A stretch of 9,104 nucleotides of DNA from Desulfobacterales bacterium (GTDB lineage: Bacteria; Desulfobacterota; Desulfobulbia; Desulfobulbales; Desulfocapsaceae). The notes below the pieces were generated by a model. The model saw only the letters and a list, made by a program, of their open reading frames with translations. It was not told the origin of the DNA and ran no database searches. Made by a program: the position numbers and the translations under genes. Shown one piece after another: positions 1 through 5,715 of this stretch. The stretch is taken from assembly GCA_013042695.1 (NCBI GenBank), contig JABDPQ010000600.1:1-9104 (forward strand), in the 5' to 3' direction. Positions within the stretch are counted from its first letter, which is position 1. The number at the start of each line of letters is the position of its first letter.

Positions 1-222
1 ATAAGCAAAGGGGCAGCTATCCCTGTCCACTCACATCCCCATGAGCAGACCGGGATTATGCTATCGGGAAAACTGCGCTTCACTGTCGAAGGTGAGGTGA
101 TAGATATTGAAAGCGGTGACAGCTGGTGCCTGCCAGGCGGTGTCGAACATTCTGCAGAGGCGTTGGAGGATTGTGTGGTAATTGAGGTATTTTCTCCGGT
201 TCGAGAAGATTACCTGCCATAG
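1..222 (+). CDS. Cupin-domain protein, C-terminal part (5' end outside window)
   Basis: Reading frame 1 is open from the window edge to a TAG at 220-222 and gives 73 residues of a single-domain cupin. The first cupin motif is visible as HSHPHEQTGIMLSG: the two histidines of HSH and the following Glu are the expected metal ligands, and the Gly closes the motif. The second motif is PGGVEHSAEA, whose His is the fourth ligand. The ending VFSPVREDYLP is typical of small stand-alone cupins. Probably 35-45 N-terminal residues are missing to the left. Small cupins of this type bind a divalent metal and act as sugar-modifying enzymes, dioxygenases or ligand sensors; nothing here identifies the substrate. 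The gene converges on the minus-strand zinc-ribbon gene, with an 84-base gap. Confidence 0.85.
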   Translation: MSKGAAIPVHSHPHEQTGIMLSGKLRFTVEGEVIDIESGDSWCLPGGVEHSAEALEDCVVIEVFSPVREDYLP

Positions 223-306
223 CATCTATCGACTCAAAAAACGGACAGTAACTGTTTAGGCCTCTAGATACTCACAGCCAATGGCTTGCTCGTTTAGCAA
301 GGGTGC
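223..306. other. Convergent intergenic gap with two short hairpins
   Basis: This gap separates the 3' ends of the cupin gene and the zinc-ribbon gene. It holds a 6-bp stem with a 5-base loop, CTTGCT-cgttt-AGCAAG at 285-301, and a short palindrome ACAGTaACTGT. Neither is followed by a T run on either strand, so I do not call an intrinsic terminator. Confidence 0.3.
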
Positions 307-810
307 TCAAAGAGAAAACTCCTCGCTGCATTGTCCACAAAAAGCAGTGTTCTGAGGCGTTTTGCACTGATCACAGGGGTCGGATACAAGTTTTTCGTCT
401 GCTTGCACCGTATCGCAATGCTGGCATTTCCATTTATTTTTAAGGAGGTTTCTCGAGCCGCAATAGGGACACCGAAAGTGGCTCTTCTTCTTTTTTTTGT
501 CGATTTGCCACATCATAAAGGAGATAACGGATAGCAGTACGGCAAGCATTATCGTACTTTTATCAGTGAGATCTAAACTAAATCCGTGTCGTGCTATCCG
601 GGAAATGAGGTATATGGCTAAGAGCAACATGATCATGAAAAGAGCCATGTAATTCTGGGTAGTTACAATGTGGTACTTGAGACTGATAGACTCAAACCCT
701 CTCTCGGCATATTTTTTTTCTTGTTTTTTAATCTGCGAAACTCTCTTCCAGCCGAATATAAGAAACCCAAACATGGTTATATAAAGCAACATATCAAAAC
801 TCAAACCCAT
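307..810 (-). CDS. Membrane protein with three helices and C-terminal double zinc ribbon
   Basis: I do not recognise a named family. The 167-residue product has hydrophobic segments at about 5-21, 53-71 and 86-102. A highly basic stretch (KKKKK, 105-109) follows, then a cysteine-rich tail. The tail has four CxxC pairs: C114/C117, C129/C132, C146/C149 and C158/C161. These read as two consecutive zinc ribbons, the first as CPYCG...CQHC. The basic stretch after the third helix suggests that the ribbon tail is cytoplasmic (positive-inside rule). The ATG at 808-810 is preceded by AGGAGG (818-823 on the plus strand) at 7 bases, so the start is secure. A promoter-like sequence lies at 910-937. Such tails occur in proteins that bind partner proteins or nucleic acid at the membrane; the actual role is unknown. 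It may be a separate transcription unit, as 231 bases separate it from the lipoprotein gene upstream. Confidence 0.85.
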   Translation of the reverse strand: MGLSFDMLLYITMFGFLIFGWKRVSQIKKQEKKYAERGFESISLKYHIVTTQNYMALFMIMLLLAIYLISRIARHGFSLDLTDKSTIMLAVLLSVISFMMWQIDKKKKKSHFRCPYCGSRNLLKNKWKCQHCDTVQADEKLVSDPCDQCKTPQNTAFCGQCSEEFSL

Positions 811-909
811 TCCCCATCCTCCTGTTCATGTTTTTCGGTCTGTTACATATAACTGAAAACCACCAAAATAAAACAGATCTATTTTTCAACTCTGCGAGTT
901 TTGCGCACA

Positions 910-937
910 ATAGTATCTTGCTTGAAATAAAATTCAA
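910..937 (-). promoter_or_regulatory. Candidate sigma-70 promoter for the zinc-ribbon membrane protein gene
   Basis: On the minus strand, TTGAAT (revcomp of 932-937) and TACTAT (revcomp of 910-915) are separated by 16 bases. Each matches the consensus at 4 of 6 positions. It lies about 100 bases upstream of the start codon at 810. A small hairpin, AACTC-tgc-GAGTT at 888-900, lies in the would-be leader. This is a weak pattern call. Confidence 0.28.
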
Positions 938-1041
938 TCGATTCAAAGAGATATTTTTTGCTCGTGAAAAGATGGCCTATAAGAAGAGATGAACTCGTGA
1001 TGATTGCCTATCCGCCACCTTGTCAGGGGTATGGCAAATTG

Positions 1042-1536
1042 TTATCTATCCCCTTTGTACTTTGTACTGGGATCATCACCGGGAGGATAAGAGGGCGGAA
1101 AAGGTGCGACAACCTTATCCCCTGGGAACGTGATAACAATCCAGTGCAGCATCGAATAGATGACACCCGCTGGCTCCCCTTGAGGATTGAGGATCACTGA
1201 CCCGTGGTAGCTGGCTTTGGCTGCACCACTGCCTGTTTGATACACCGGTGTGGCTTCAAATGCAATAATCCATCTCTGCAATTGTTCCTTGGAAAGATCA
1301 ATCGGATACCAAAATTTGCTTTCGACCGTGTAAGAGCTGTCAATGCCCATAATAGAAAATGGTCTTTCATCTTTACCGAAATAGAAGTAGCTGTAACTTT
1401 GGTTTATCTCAAAAGATTTGAATTTTTCTGTTACAGAAGTATCTCTTTTGACTGTTCCATAGTTGGCAGATCCCGCACAATTCGTCAGCAGACCGAGGAT
1501 GCTAATGTATAGTAAAACCAATAAGCGTTTTTTCAT
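1042..1536 (-). CDS. Small lipoprotein of unknown function
   Basis: I chose the ATG at 1534-1536, giving 164 residues. It starts with a clean lipoprotein signal (MKKR, hydrophobic core 5-17, then L17-T-N-C20) and has AGGA upstream (TCCT at 1546-1549) with 9 bases of spacing. An upstream in-frame start at 1590 would put a non-signal-like leader in front. Cys20 would be the lipidated residue. The -1 residue is Asn, which is less usual than Gly, Ala or Ser. The mature part is about 144 residues with no transmembrane segment. It is rich in aromatic residues (SYSYFYFGKDERPFSIMGI at 47-65) and ends in a Pro-rich segment (PFPPSYPPGDDP). The gene overlaps the 3' end of the upstream hydrolase gene by 35 bases, suggesting one operon with coupled translation. 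Residue +2 is Ala, which by the enterobacterial rule predicts outer-membrane sorting. No function can be assigned. Confidence 0.8.
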   Translation of the reverse strand: MKKRLLVLLYISILGLLTNCAGSANYGTVKRDTSVTEKFKSFEINQSYSYFYFGKDERPFSIMGIDSSYTVESKFWYPIDLSKEQLQRWIIAFEATPVYQTGSGAAKASYHGSVILNPQGEPAGVIYSMLHWIVITFPGDKVVAPFPPSYPPGDDPSTKYKGDR

Positions 1537-2395
1537 TACAGTTTTTCCTGTCTTTAATGCTTTTGTTCTGGGTTTCAACGAGTTCGACAAGCTCGGATTT
1601 GATCAGTTCCGGTTGTTTCCAAAGGATGAAATGACCACCATGATCCACTCGGACAACCTTTAGTTTTGTTCGAATCTTTTGCTCTGCAAAATCGGCATTG
1701 GCTGGATCTACGAGATTGTCTTTATTTCCCTGAATAACAATTATCGGGAGGTCCAGCAAATCCCACAAGGGCAGCATTTGTGTTAGCTCATCCTGCAGCA
1801 CCATCACCTCCTGATTCGCATACATCAGCTCTGACGGAACCAGCCAGCTGATTGCACCAAGCTCTGCCAACCTGTTAAACCATTTTGGGGCTTCGAGATC
1901 AGGGTCCAGGGAAGGCGCAATCAAAATGAGAGCCGATACTTTTTCTGGAAAATCCATTGCCATGCGCACTGCAACAGGTGCTCCCAGCGAGTGTCCAACC
2001 AGAATAACACCGCAACCCGGATCATACGACTCGAGCAGCGGCAGGAGTAATGAGGCCTGCTCGGAAAGCGATGGCACCAGTTTACCGTAATCAGATTTAC
2101 CAAAACCTGGTCTGTCAACTGCTATCATCTTGAGCGATTGGGAGAGATCTGTATCAGCCAAGTAATGAGCAAAGGCATGCCAGGAACCGGGTGTACCGTG
2201 AATAAAAATGACCACCCCGGCATTGTCCCGACCAATCTCGGCAAAATGGATTGATCTGTTATTTAGGCTATATGTCTTGTATTGGGGGAGTTGACCCTGA
2301 AAGATATTCTTAGGATCACTTTCATAAGGGGGATCACATCCAAAGAGACCCGAGGACGTCAGCGTTATCAAGATGAGGTAGAGATGCTTATTCAT
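1502..2395 (-). CDS. Lipoprotein alpha/beta-fold hydrolase
   Basis: The product is a serine hydrolase of the alpha/beta-fold (abhydrolase_1) superfamily anchored by a lipid. With the ATG at 2393-2395 it has 297 residues and starts with a lipoprotein signal (MNKHLYL...) and lipobox L17-F-G-C20. A TTG at 2428 would add 11 polar residues before the signal, so I reject it. The fold landmarks are in order: oxyanion loop HGTPGS (66-71), DRPGFGKSD (94-102), nucleophile elbow GHSLG (134-138, Ser136), likely acid Asp226 in GNKDNLVDP, and His255 in DHGGHF. The triad is complete, so it should be active, probably on an ester or amide substrate that cannot be named. Asp at +2 is the inner-membrane retention signal in enterobacteria. 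The start lacks a strong Shine-Dalgarno site; GGAG/AGGGAG lies too far upstream. It is followed by the overlapping small lipoprotein gene. Haloalkane dehalogenase-like or epoxide-hydrolase-like relatives use Asp as nucleophile; here it is Ser. Confidence 0.88.
   Translation of the reverse strand: MNKHLYLILITLTSSGLFGCDPPYESDPKNIFQGQLPQYKTYSLNNRSIHFAEIGRDNAGVVIFIHGTPGSWHAFAHYLADTDLSQSLKMIAVDRPGFGKSDYGKLVPSLSEQASLLLPLLESYDPGCGVILVGHSLGAPVAVRMAMDFPEKVSALILIAPSLDPDLEAPKWFNRLAELGAISWLVPSELMYANQEVMVLQDELTQMLPLWDLLDLPIIVIQGNKDNLVDPANADFAEQKIRTKLKVVRVDHGGHFILWKQPELIKSELVELVETQNKSIKDRKNCNEKTLIGFTIH
1546..1549 (-). promoter_or_regulatory. Ribosome binding site deciding the lipoprotein start
   Basis: On the minus strand AGGA stands 9 bases before the ATG at 1536, inside the 3' coding part of the hydrolase gene. 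It supports the internal start, which begins directly with the lipoprotein signal sequence. Confidence 0.5.
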
Positions 2396-2598
2396 GCAAT
2401 GGTGGTCGTTTCGTGCTCCCTGGAGCAAATGCTGCTGGACATATACCGGGATTTATGGTGTTTCCTATCCTGAAGTTGTCATTTAAAGCAGGCTGGCAGA
2501 AGCTATTTTATTTTCCATACACAACCACTAAAACAGTATGAACCAATTCTGATTCGGGCAATGGGTGGGAGGGATTTCAGCTGAAATAGTTTGTGGAT
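2396..2598. other. Upstream region of the hydrolase-lipoprotein pair, no gene
   Basis: This AT-rich stretch lies between the hydrolase start and repeat copy 1. Together with copy 1 and 2741-2850 it makes up a 455-base gene-free gap. I found no ORF with a ribosome binding site. Minus-strand promoter matches here are poor; the best is a TGACA-like box whose spacing to a CATAAA box is 19. The promoter of the hydrolase operon must lie here or in the repeat, but I cannot place it. Confidence 0.4.
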
Positions 2599-2740
2599 GA
2601 GCCTTTTGCAAAATGATGATTTTCGTTCAAAGTCAAGGCATGCGAAAAATTTTTACCGCAGGCATATAATCGATATCCCGAGGATAAAAATGTAAGCATA
2701 ACGTAGAGGTTGAACGAAAAGAACGTTTTGCAAGTGGCTC
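2599..2740. repeat. MITE-like palindromic repeat, copy 1
   Basis: This is a 142-bp element, about 90% identical by hand alignment to the reverse complement of 5473-5613 (roughly a dozen mismatches and one single-base gap). The ends are imperfect inverted repeats. The left end reads GAGCC-TT-TTGCAAAA, then a variable patch, then TTTTCGTTCAA. The right end, on the opposite strand, reads GAGCC-AC-TTGCAAAA, a variable patch, then TTTTCGTTCAA. The inner arms (ATTTTTACC around 2655 against GGATAAAAAT near 2690) also pair, so the whole element is one long imperfect palindrome. It codes for no recognisable protein. No clear target-site duplication is visible in the flanks. It sits between the HOT stop codon and the hydrolase gene. 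Confidence 0.85.
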
Positions 2741-2764
2741 GGGTGTTATAGACAGATATATGTT

Positions 2765-2816
2765 TCAGCCACCATTTCACCTTGAATATCAGACTATCTC
2801 TGACATTCACGGCTGA
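2765..2816 (-). terminator. Stem-loop downstream of the HOT gene, possible 3' end hairpin
   Basis: Thirty-five bases past the HOT stop codon, the minus-strand RNA can form nested stems. The outer arms are TCAGCC/GGCTGA (2811-2816 with 2765-2770). The inner arms GAATGTCAGA/TCTGATATTC form 10 pairs including one G.U, with a GATAG loop (2784-2808). No U run follows, so it is not a classical intrinsic terminator. It could be a 3'-protecting hairpin or a terminator of another kind. Confidence 0.35.
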
Positions 2817-2850
2817 TCAAATGGCGCAAGTTGCTGTTATTTTGTTTCGA

Positions 2851-4131
2851 TTACCAATACTGCATGGCATCTCTGAATAGTTCGGCAAGTTCTTCAGGCC
2901 CTGCCGGGCGAGGCGATAATTTTGTGACCCGGTGTTGTGGCAGTGTTCCTTCAACGAGTTTTGGAATATCTGCTTCGGAGAATCCGACTGCCTTGAGTCC
3001 GTTGGGAATATTAAATCTCTTGAAATAACCAATCATCGTATCAGCAAGGAGCTCTCCAGCATCCGATTCTTTCAGACCCGTGGTCTCGGCACCAAGCGCT
3101 CGGGCGGCCTCCATATGCCGTTTTGGGCTGGAGGGTCCGGTAAATCTAAAAACGGCTGGCGCATTGAGAGCGACGGAAATGCCATGGGGAATAATTGGGT
3201 GATCGGAAATGTAATCTGGAGCAATGTATTCTCTCACCATACCTGAAACGGGGTAGGACATGCCGTGGGGCAGGGAGACACCAGCATTGCCAAATCCGAC
3301 ACCGGCAAAGGCAGCTGCCAGGGCCATCATCCCTCGGGATTCTGTATTTGTCGGATCCTCGATTACCGTAGAGAAATGATCTGCCATGATCTCCATGGCT
3401 TTAATTGCCCACATGTCACTTATCGGGTTAGCCCCCTGGTAGGCAGGTCGATATAGGGGGCGCTCCGGCCGCGGTCGCTCGGTAAAGGGGAGAGCAGTAT
3501 AAGACTCAACGGCATGCGTCAAGATATCCAGCGCGGTTGATGCCGTAATCATTGGCGGCATCGACATCGTATTCAACGGATCAACGAGGCCCAGCATGGG
3601 TTTCAAGCTTCTTGAGGCGATACCGGTTTTGGCATGCATTTCTTCAAGATCGAAAATTGCCACCCCTGTTGTTTCGCTGCCGGTACCTGCGGTCGTCGGT
3701 ATGGCAAATAAGGGTTTCAGTTGGCCTGGAACCGGCTTGCCCTTGCCAATAGGAGCATTGACATAGAGCAAGAAGTCATCGGTTGGATAGGTTGAGTAAA
3801 GATTTGCTGCCTTTGCGGTATCTATGACCGAGCCCCCGCCGAGTGCGACGAAGGAGTCAACCTGGTGATCAATGGCAAAGGCAATAGCATCTTTGAAAGA
3901 CTGGTCGGTAGGTTCAACACGCACCTGATCATAAAAGACATATTCAACACTTTCAGCTTCCAAAGATTTGATTACGGTATCAGCCATTGGCAATTTGGCA
4001 ATATGGGGATCGGTCAAAAACATTGTTTTCCTGGTTCCGAGATCCTTCAAATCCATGCCAACTTCAGCAGTTACTCCATGTCCATACCTGATATTTGAAG
4101 CAGCCATTTCAAACCCGATTTCATGAGACAT
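2851..4131 (-). CDS. Hydroxyacid-oxoacid transhydrogenase (HOT, ADHFE1-type Fe-dependent alcohol dehydrogenase)
   Basis: This group III (iron-dependent) alcohol dehydrogenase belongs to the ADHFE1/HOT subgroup. Known members oxidise 4-hydroxybutyrate to succinate semialdehyde while reducing 2-oxoglutarate to D-2-hydroxyglutarate on tightly bound nucleotide. From the ATG at 4129-4131 it has 426 residues, the usual length. HOT signatures run through it: FEMAASNIRYGHGVTAEVGMD (residues 7-27), VRVEPTD (70-76), the nucleotide loop GGGSVIDTAKAANLY (98-112), APIGKGKPV (126-134), TAGTGSETTGVAIFD (147-161), RPAYQGANPISD (228-239) and EGTLPQHRVTKLSP (394-407). The four expected metal ligands are present: Asp202, His206, His289 and His316. 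The start is fixed by AAGGAGG 8 bases upstream; an earlier ATG at 4182 lacks such a site. It is transcribed alone, divergently from the adenosyltransferase. No 4-hydroxybutyrate-CoA genes are adjacent. A 4-hydroxybutyrate dehydrogenase activity with free NAD is the main alternative. Confidence 0.93.
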   Translation of the reverse strand: MSHEIGFEMAASNIRYGHGVTAEVGMDLKDLGTRKTMFLTDPHIAKLPMADTVIKSLEAESVEYVFYDQVRVEPTDQSFKDAIAFAIDHQVDSFVALGGGSVIDTAKAANLYSTYPTDDFLLYVNAPIGKGKPVPGQLKPLFAIPTTAGTGSETTGVAIFDLEEMHAKTGIASRSLKPMLGLVDPLNTMSMPPMITASTALDILTHAVESYTALPFTERPRPERPLYRPAYQGANPISDMWAIKAMEIMADHFSTVIEDPTNTESRGMMALAAAFAGVGFGNAGVSLPHGMSYPVSGMVREYIAPDYISDHPIIPHGISVALNAPAVFRFTGPSSPKRHMEAARALGAETTGLKESDAGELLADTMIGYFKRFNIPNGLKAVGFSEADIPKLVEGTLPQHRVTKLSPRPAGPEELAELFRDAMQYW

Positions 4132-4139
4132 TATAGCAT

Positions 4140-4146
4140 CCTCCTT
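4140..4146 (-). promoter_or_regulatory. Strong ribosome binding site deciding the HOT start
   Basis: AAGGAGG on the minus strand is separated by 8 bases from the ATG at 4131. It selects this start over the in-frame ATG at 4182, whose 17 extra residues include a stretch (MAHAYIVITLSSKED) not expected in the family. Confidence 0.85.
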
Positions 4147-4461
4147 AGATGATAGAGTGATCACGATGTAAGCGTGTGCCAAGTATTCAAAGATACGAGT
4201 ATATAAGAGTTTACACGGTCTTGGCTTAGATCAGTTTGTAATTTTTGATGTAGGTTCAAAGAGTGCGTTTTAAAATACTATGGATGTTCACAGAAAAAAT
4301 AGACGATTTTTATAGTAGTCGTTTTGTTGTCGCTTTGCCAGATAAATGACCTGAACTAAAAGCGATTTATTCAAGATCGTTAAGGCAGAGCCTGAGGCAT
4401 TTCAAGCAGCACTATCTGCTCACAGCAATCATACAATTGCAAAAACCTCTGTTCACGCTTC

Positions 4462-4489
4462 TTAACAGATCGCCGAACGTAATTATAAG
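4462..4489 (+). promoter_or_regulatory. Sigma-70-like promoter of the adenosyltransferase gene
   Basis: TTAACA (4462-4467) and TATAAG (4484-4489) each match the consensus at 5 of 6 positions, with a 16-base spacer. Transcription would start near 4496, leaving a leader of about 29 bases before the ATG at 4525. That is too short for a cobalamin riboswitch. Confidence 0.5.
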
Positions 4490-4524
4490 TATTGCATACA
4501 CATAACAGCACCGGGGAGTGAATA

Positions 4525-5082
4525 ATGGAAATAACTAAGTTGGAGCCGGAAAAGAGACAAGGTCTTGTCGTGGTACTTACAGGAAACGGCAAGGGAAAGA
4601 CAAGTAGTGCAATGGGTATGGTACTTCGAGCAGCTGGACACGGAATGAGAATATGTGTCATCCAGTTTATGAAGGGAGATATCTATTCAGGAGAGTGGGA
4701 TGGGGTAAAACTGTTGGGTGAGCAGGTGGATTTTAACGTAACGGGAAAAGGATTTTGTGGCATACAGGGAAATCCGTATCCTCATTCTGAACATCGTAAG
4801 AACGCGCAGGATGCAGTGAAACTGGTGCACGAAAAGATGATGTCCAACAAATTTGATTTACTGGTACTAGATGAAATCAATAATGCACTGCAGCTTACAT
4901 TGGTTGATCTCAACCAGGTGCTTGAGATTATGGAGAAGAGGCCGGATCATTTACATCTGGTAATGACTGGCAGAGATGCACATCCTCAGGTGATCGACGC
5001 GGCGGATACGGTAAGCCAGGTAAACGAAATAAAACATGCCTATAGAAAAGATATCGAACCCCAGCCGGGGATTGATTATTAA
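4525..5082 (+). CDS. cobO: ATP:corrinoid adenosyltransferase (CobA/CobO/BtuR family)
   Basis: The enzyme transfers the 5'-deoxyadenosyl group of ATP to the cobalt of cob(I)alamin or precursor corrinoids, in cytoplasmic coenzyme B12 synthesis or salvage. The product has 185 residues. It shows the family P-loop GNGKGKTSSAMG (20-31), RAAGHG (35-40), QFMKG (47-51), a Walker B-like LLVLDEIN (112-119), MTGRDAH (147-153), ADTV (160-163), IKHAY (169-173) and the diagnostic C-terminus PGIDY. The N-terminus is shorter than in Salmonella CobA (196 residues), so part of the capping helix may be missing. At the corrinoid-gating position, Salmonella has GFTW (Phe91, Trp93); this protein has GFCG (Phe77, Gly79), so the Trp is lost. 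GGGGAG precedes the ATG. No other cobalamin gene is adjacent. It is divergent from HOT and convergent with the transporter remnant. The family call is firm; the exact corrinoid substrate is not. Confidence 0.92.
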   Translation: MEITKLEPEKRQGLVVVLTGNGKGKTSSAMGMVLRAAGHGMRICVIQFMKGDIYSGEWDGVKLLGEQVDFNVTGKGFCGIQGNPYPHSEHRKNAQDAVKLVHEKMMSNKFDLLVLDEINNALQLTLVDLNQVLEIMEKRPDHLHLVMTGRDAHPQVIDAADTVSQVNEIKHAYRKDIEPQPGIDY

Positions 5083-5104
5083 ATCGATCGTTGAAGAGAT
5101 TTGT

Positions 5105-5464
5105 TTAAAGTCTGCGGGAACGTCTTTGACTAAGAAACACCCCGAATAGAACAAGTGCTGATGCGAGGTATTGACCAATACTAAATGATTCACCAAGGAT
5201 CACGAAGCCAAGAATGATGGCGAAAAATGGAATCAGATTAATGTAGGCGGATGCCCGGTTTGCAGGGATCTTGCTCACTCCGAAGTTGCAGAGCAGATAG
5301 GCGCCCAGGGTGACAAAACTGCCAAGGTAAATGACGGCAATCGTCGCTGCAAAGGAAATCTCCTCGGGAAAAGCAGTTGTCGGCAGGAAGAGGAAAATAG
5401 AAAATATCTCGTCGAGGCCGTCGGTTGAAAAATACCAGCAAGAGGTGCCCTGCAGGTTTGTAAT
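5105..5464 (-). pseudogene. EamA/DMT-family transporter, 3' remnant
   Basis: On the minus strand a 119-codon open stretch ends at TAA (5105-5107) and encodes the C-terminal EamA half of a drug/metabolite-type transporter. Recognisable pieces, in order, are YLGSFVTLGAYLLCNFGVSK, then IPANRASAYINLIPFF, then the helix LGFVILGESFSIGQYL and the last helix SALVLFGVFLSQRR. Full family members have about 280-300 residues and ten helices; only about the last four are here. The frame has no ATG, an in-frame TAA stands directly upstream (5465-5467), and no ribosome binding site is visible. The first 25-30 residues (around CWYFSTDGLDE) fit the family poorly, so a frameshift or junction may lie there. The truncated end is 8 bases from the edge of repeat copy 2. 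I did not find the missing 5' half on the other side of either repeat copy. Confidence 0.75.
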
Positions 5465-5472
5465 TTACCCTT

Positions 5473-5613
5473 GAGCCACTTGCAAAAAGCCCTTTTCGTA
5501 CAACCTCTACGTTATGCTTAAAATTTTATCCTCGGAATATCAACTATATGCCTGCGGCAAAATTTTTAGCATGCCGTGACTTTGAACGAAAATCATCATT
5601 TTGCAAAAGGCTC
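5473..5613. repeat. MITE-like palindromic repeat, copy 2 (inverted relative to copy 1)
   Basis: This 141-bp copy is inverted relative to copy 1 at 2599-2740, with the same GAGCC...GGCTC ends and about 90% identity. Its inner arms pair better than in copy 1. In the copy 1 orientation, GCT-A-AAAATTTT-G-CC opposes GG-A-T-AAAATTTT-A-AGC, with one mismatch, one G.U pair and one bulged A. It lies between the transporter remnant and the membrane protein gene. No target-site duplication is evident. Confidence 0.85.
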
Positions 5614-5715
5614 GCTTATCAATGATTTTGTTCTGTTTGGGTTGTATATCTCTTGACTGAACATAATTTGATGTATTCATTAGGCCATCATCTTCTTAAC
5701 GCTTTGTAGTCAGTT

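Larger units (their letters stand above)
4132..4524. other. Divergent intergenic region between HOT and the adenosyltransferase
   Basis: This gap of 393 bases holds the control regions of two divergent genes. Near the HOT side are its ribosome binding site and a perfect 8-bp palindrome GTGATCAC (4157-4164). In the middle, TCGCTTT (4330-4336) and AAAGCGA (4359-4365) form 7-bp inverted arms around a 22-base loop, followed by TTTATT. This could be a weak hairpin on the plus strand. Near the right end is the adenosyltransferase promoter. I found no convincing HOT promoter; a TATACT box near 4198-4203 has no matching -35. I found no cobalamin riboswitch motif. No ORF with a ribosome binding site lies here. 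Confidence 0.5.

Noticed and set aside
285..301. Hairpin CTTGCT-cgttt-AGCAAG as a bidirectional terminator between convergent genes
   Set aside because: The stem is short and neither strand has a T run after it.
2577..2810. Minus-strand ORF of 77 codons spanning repeat copy 1
   Set aside because: It is mostly the palindromic repeat read through in one frame. The equivalent frame is not preserved in copy 2, there is no ribosome binding site, and the composition is unlike a protein.
4165..4190. Sigma-54-like box TTGGCACACGCTTACA on the minus strand upstream of HOT
   Set aside because: The -24 part (TGGCAC) fits, but the -12 GC is absent at the required distance.
4380..4524. Cobalamin riboswitch upstream of the adenosyltransferase gene
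   Set aside because: No B12-box-like sequence is visible, and the predicted leader of about 29 bases is far too short.
5238..5441. Minus-strand ORF of 67 codons
   Set aside because: It overlaps the EamA remnant in another frame. The transporter frame gives clear family sequence, whereas this frame gives an Arg/Cys/Pro-rich mixture.
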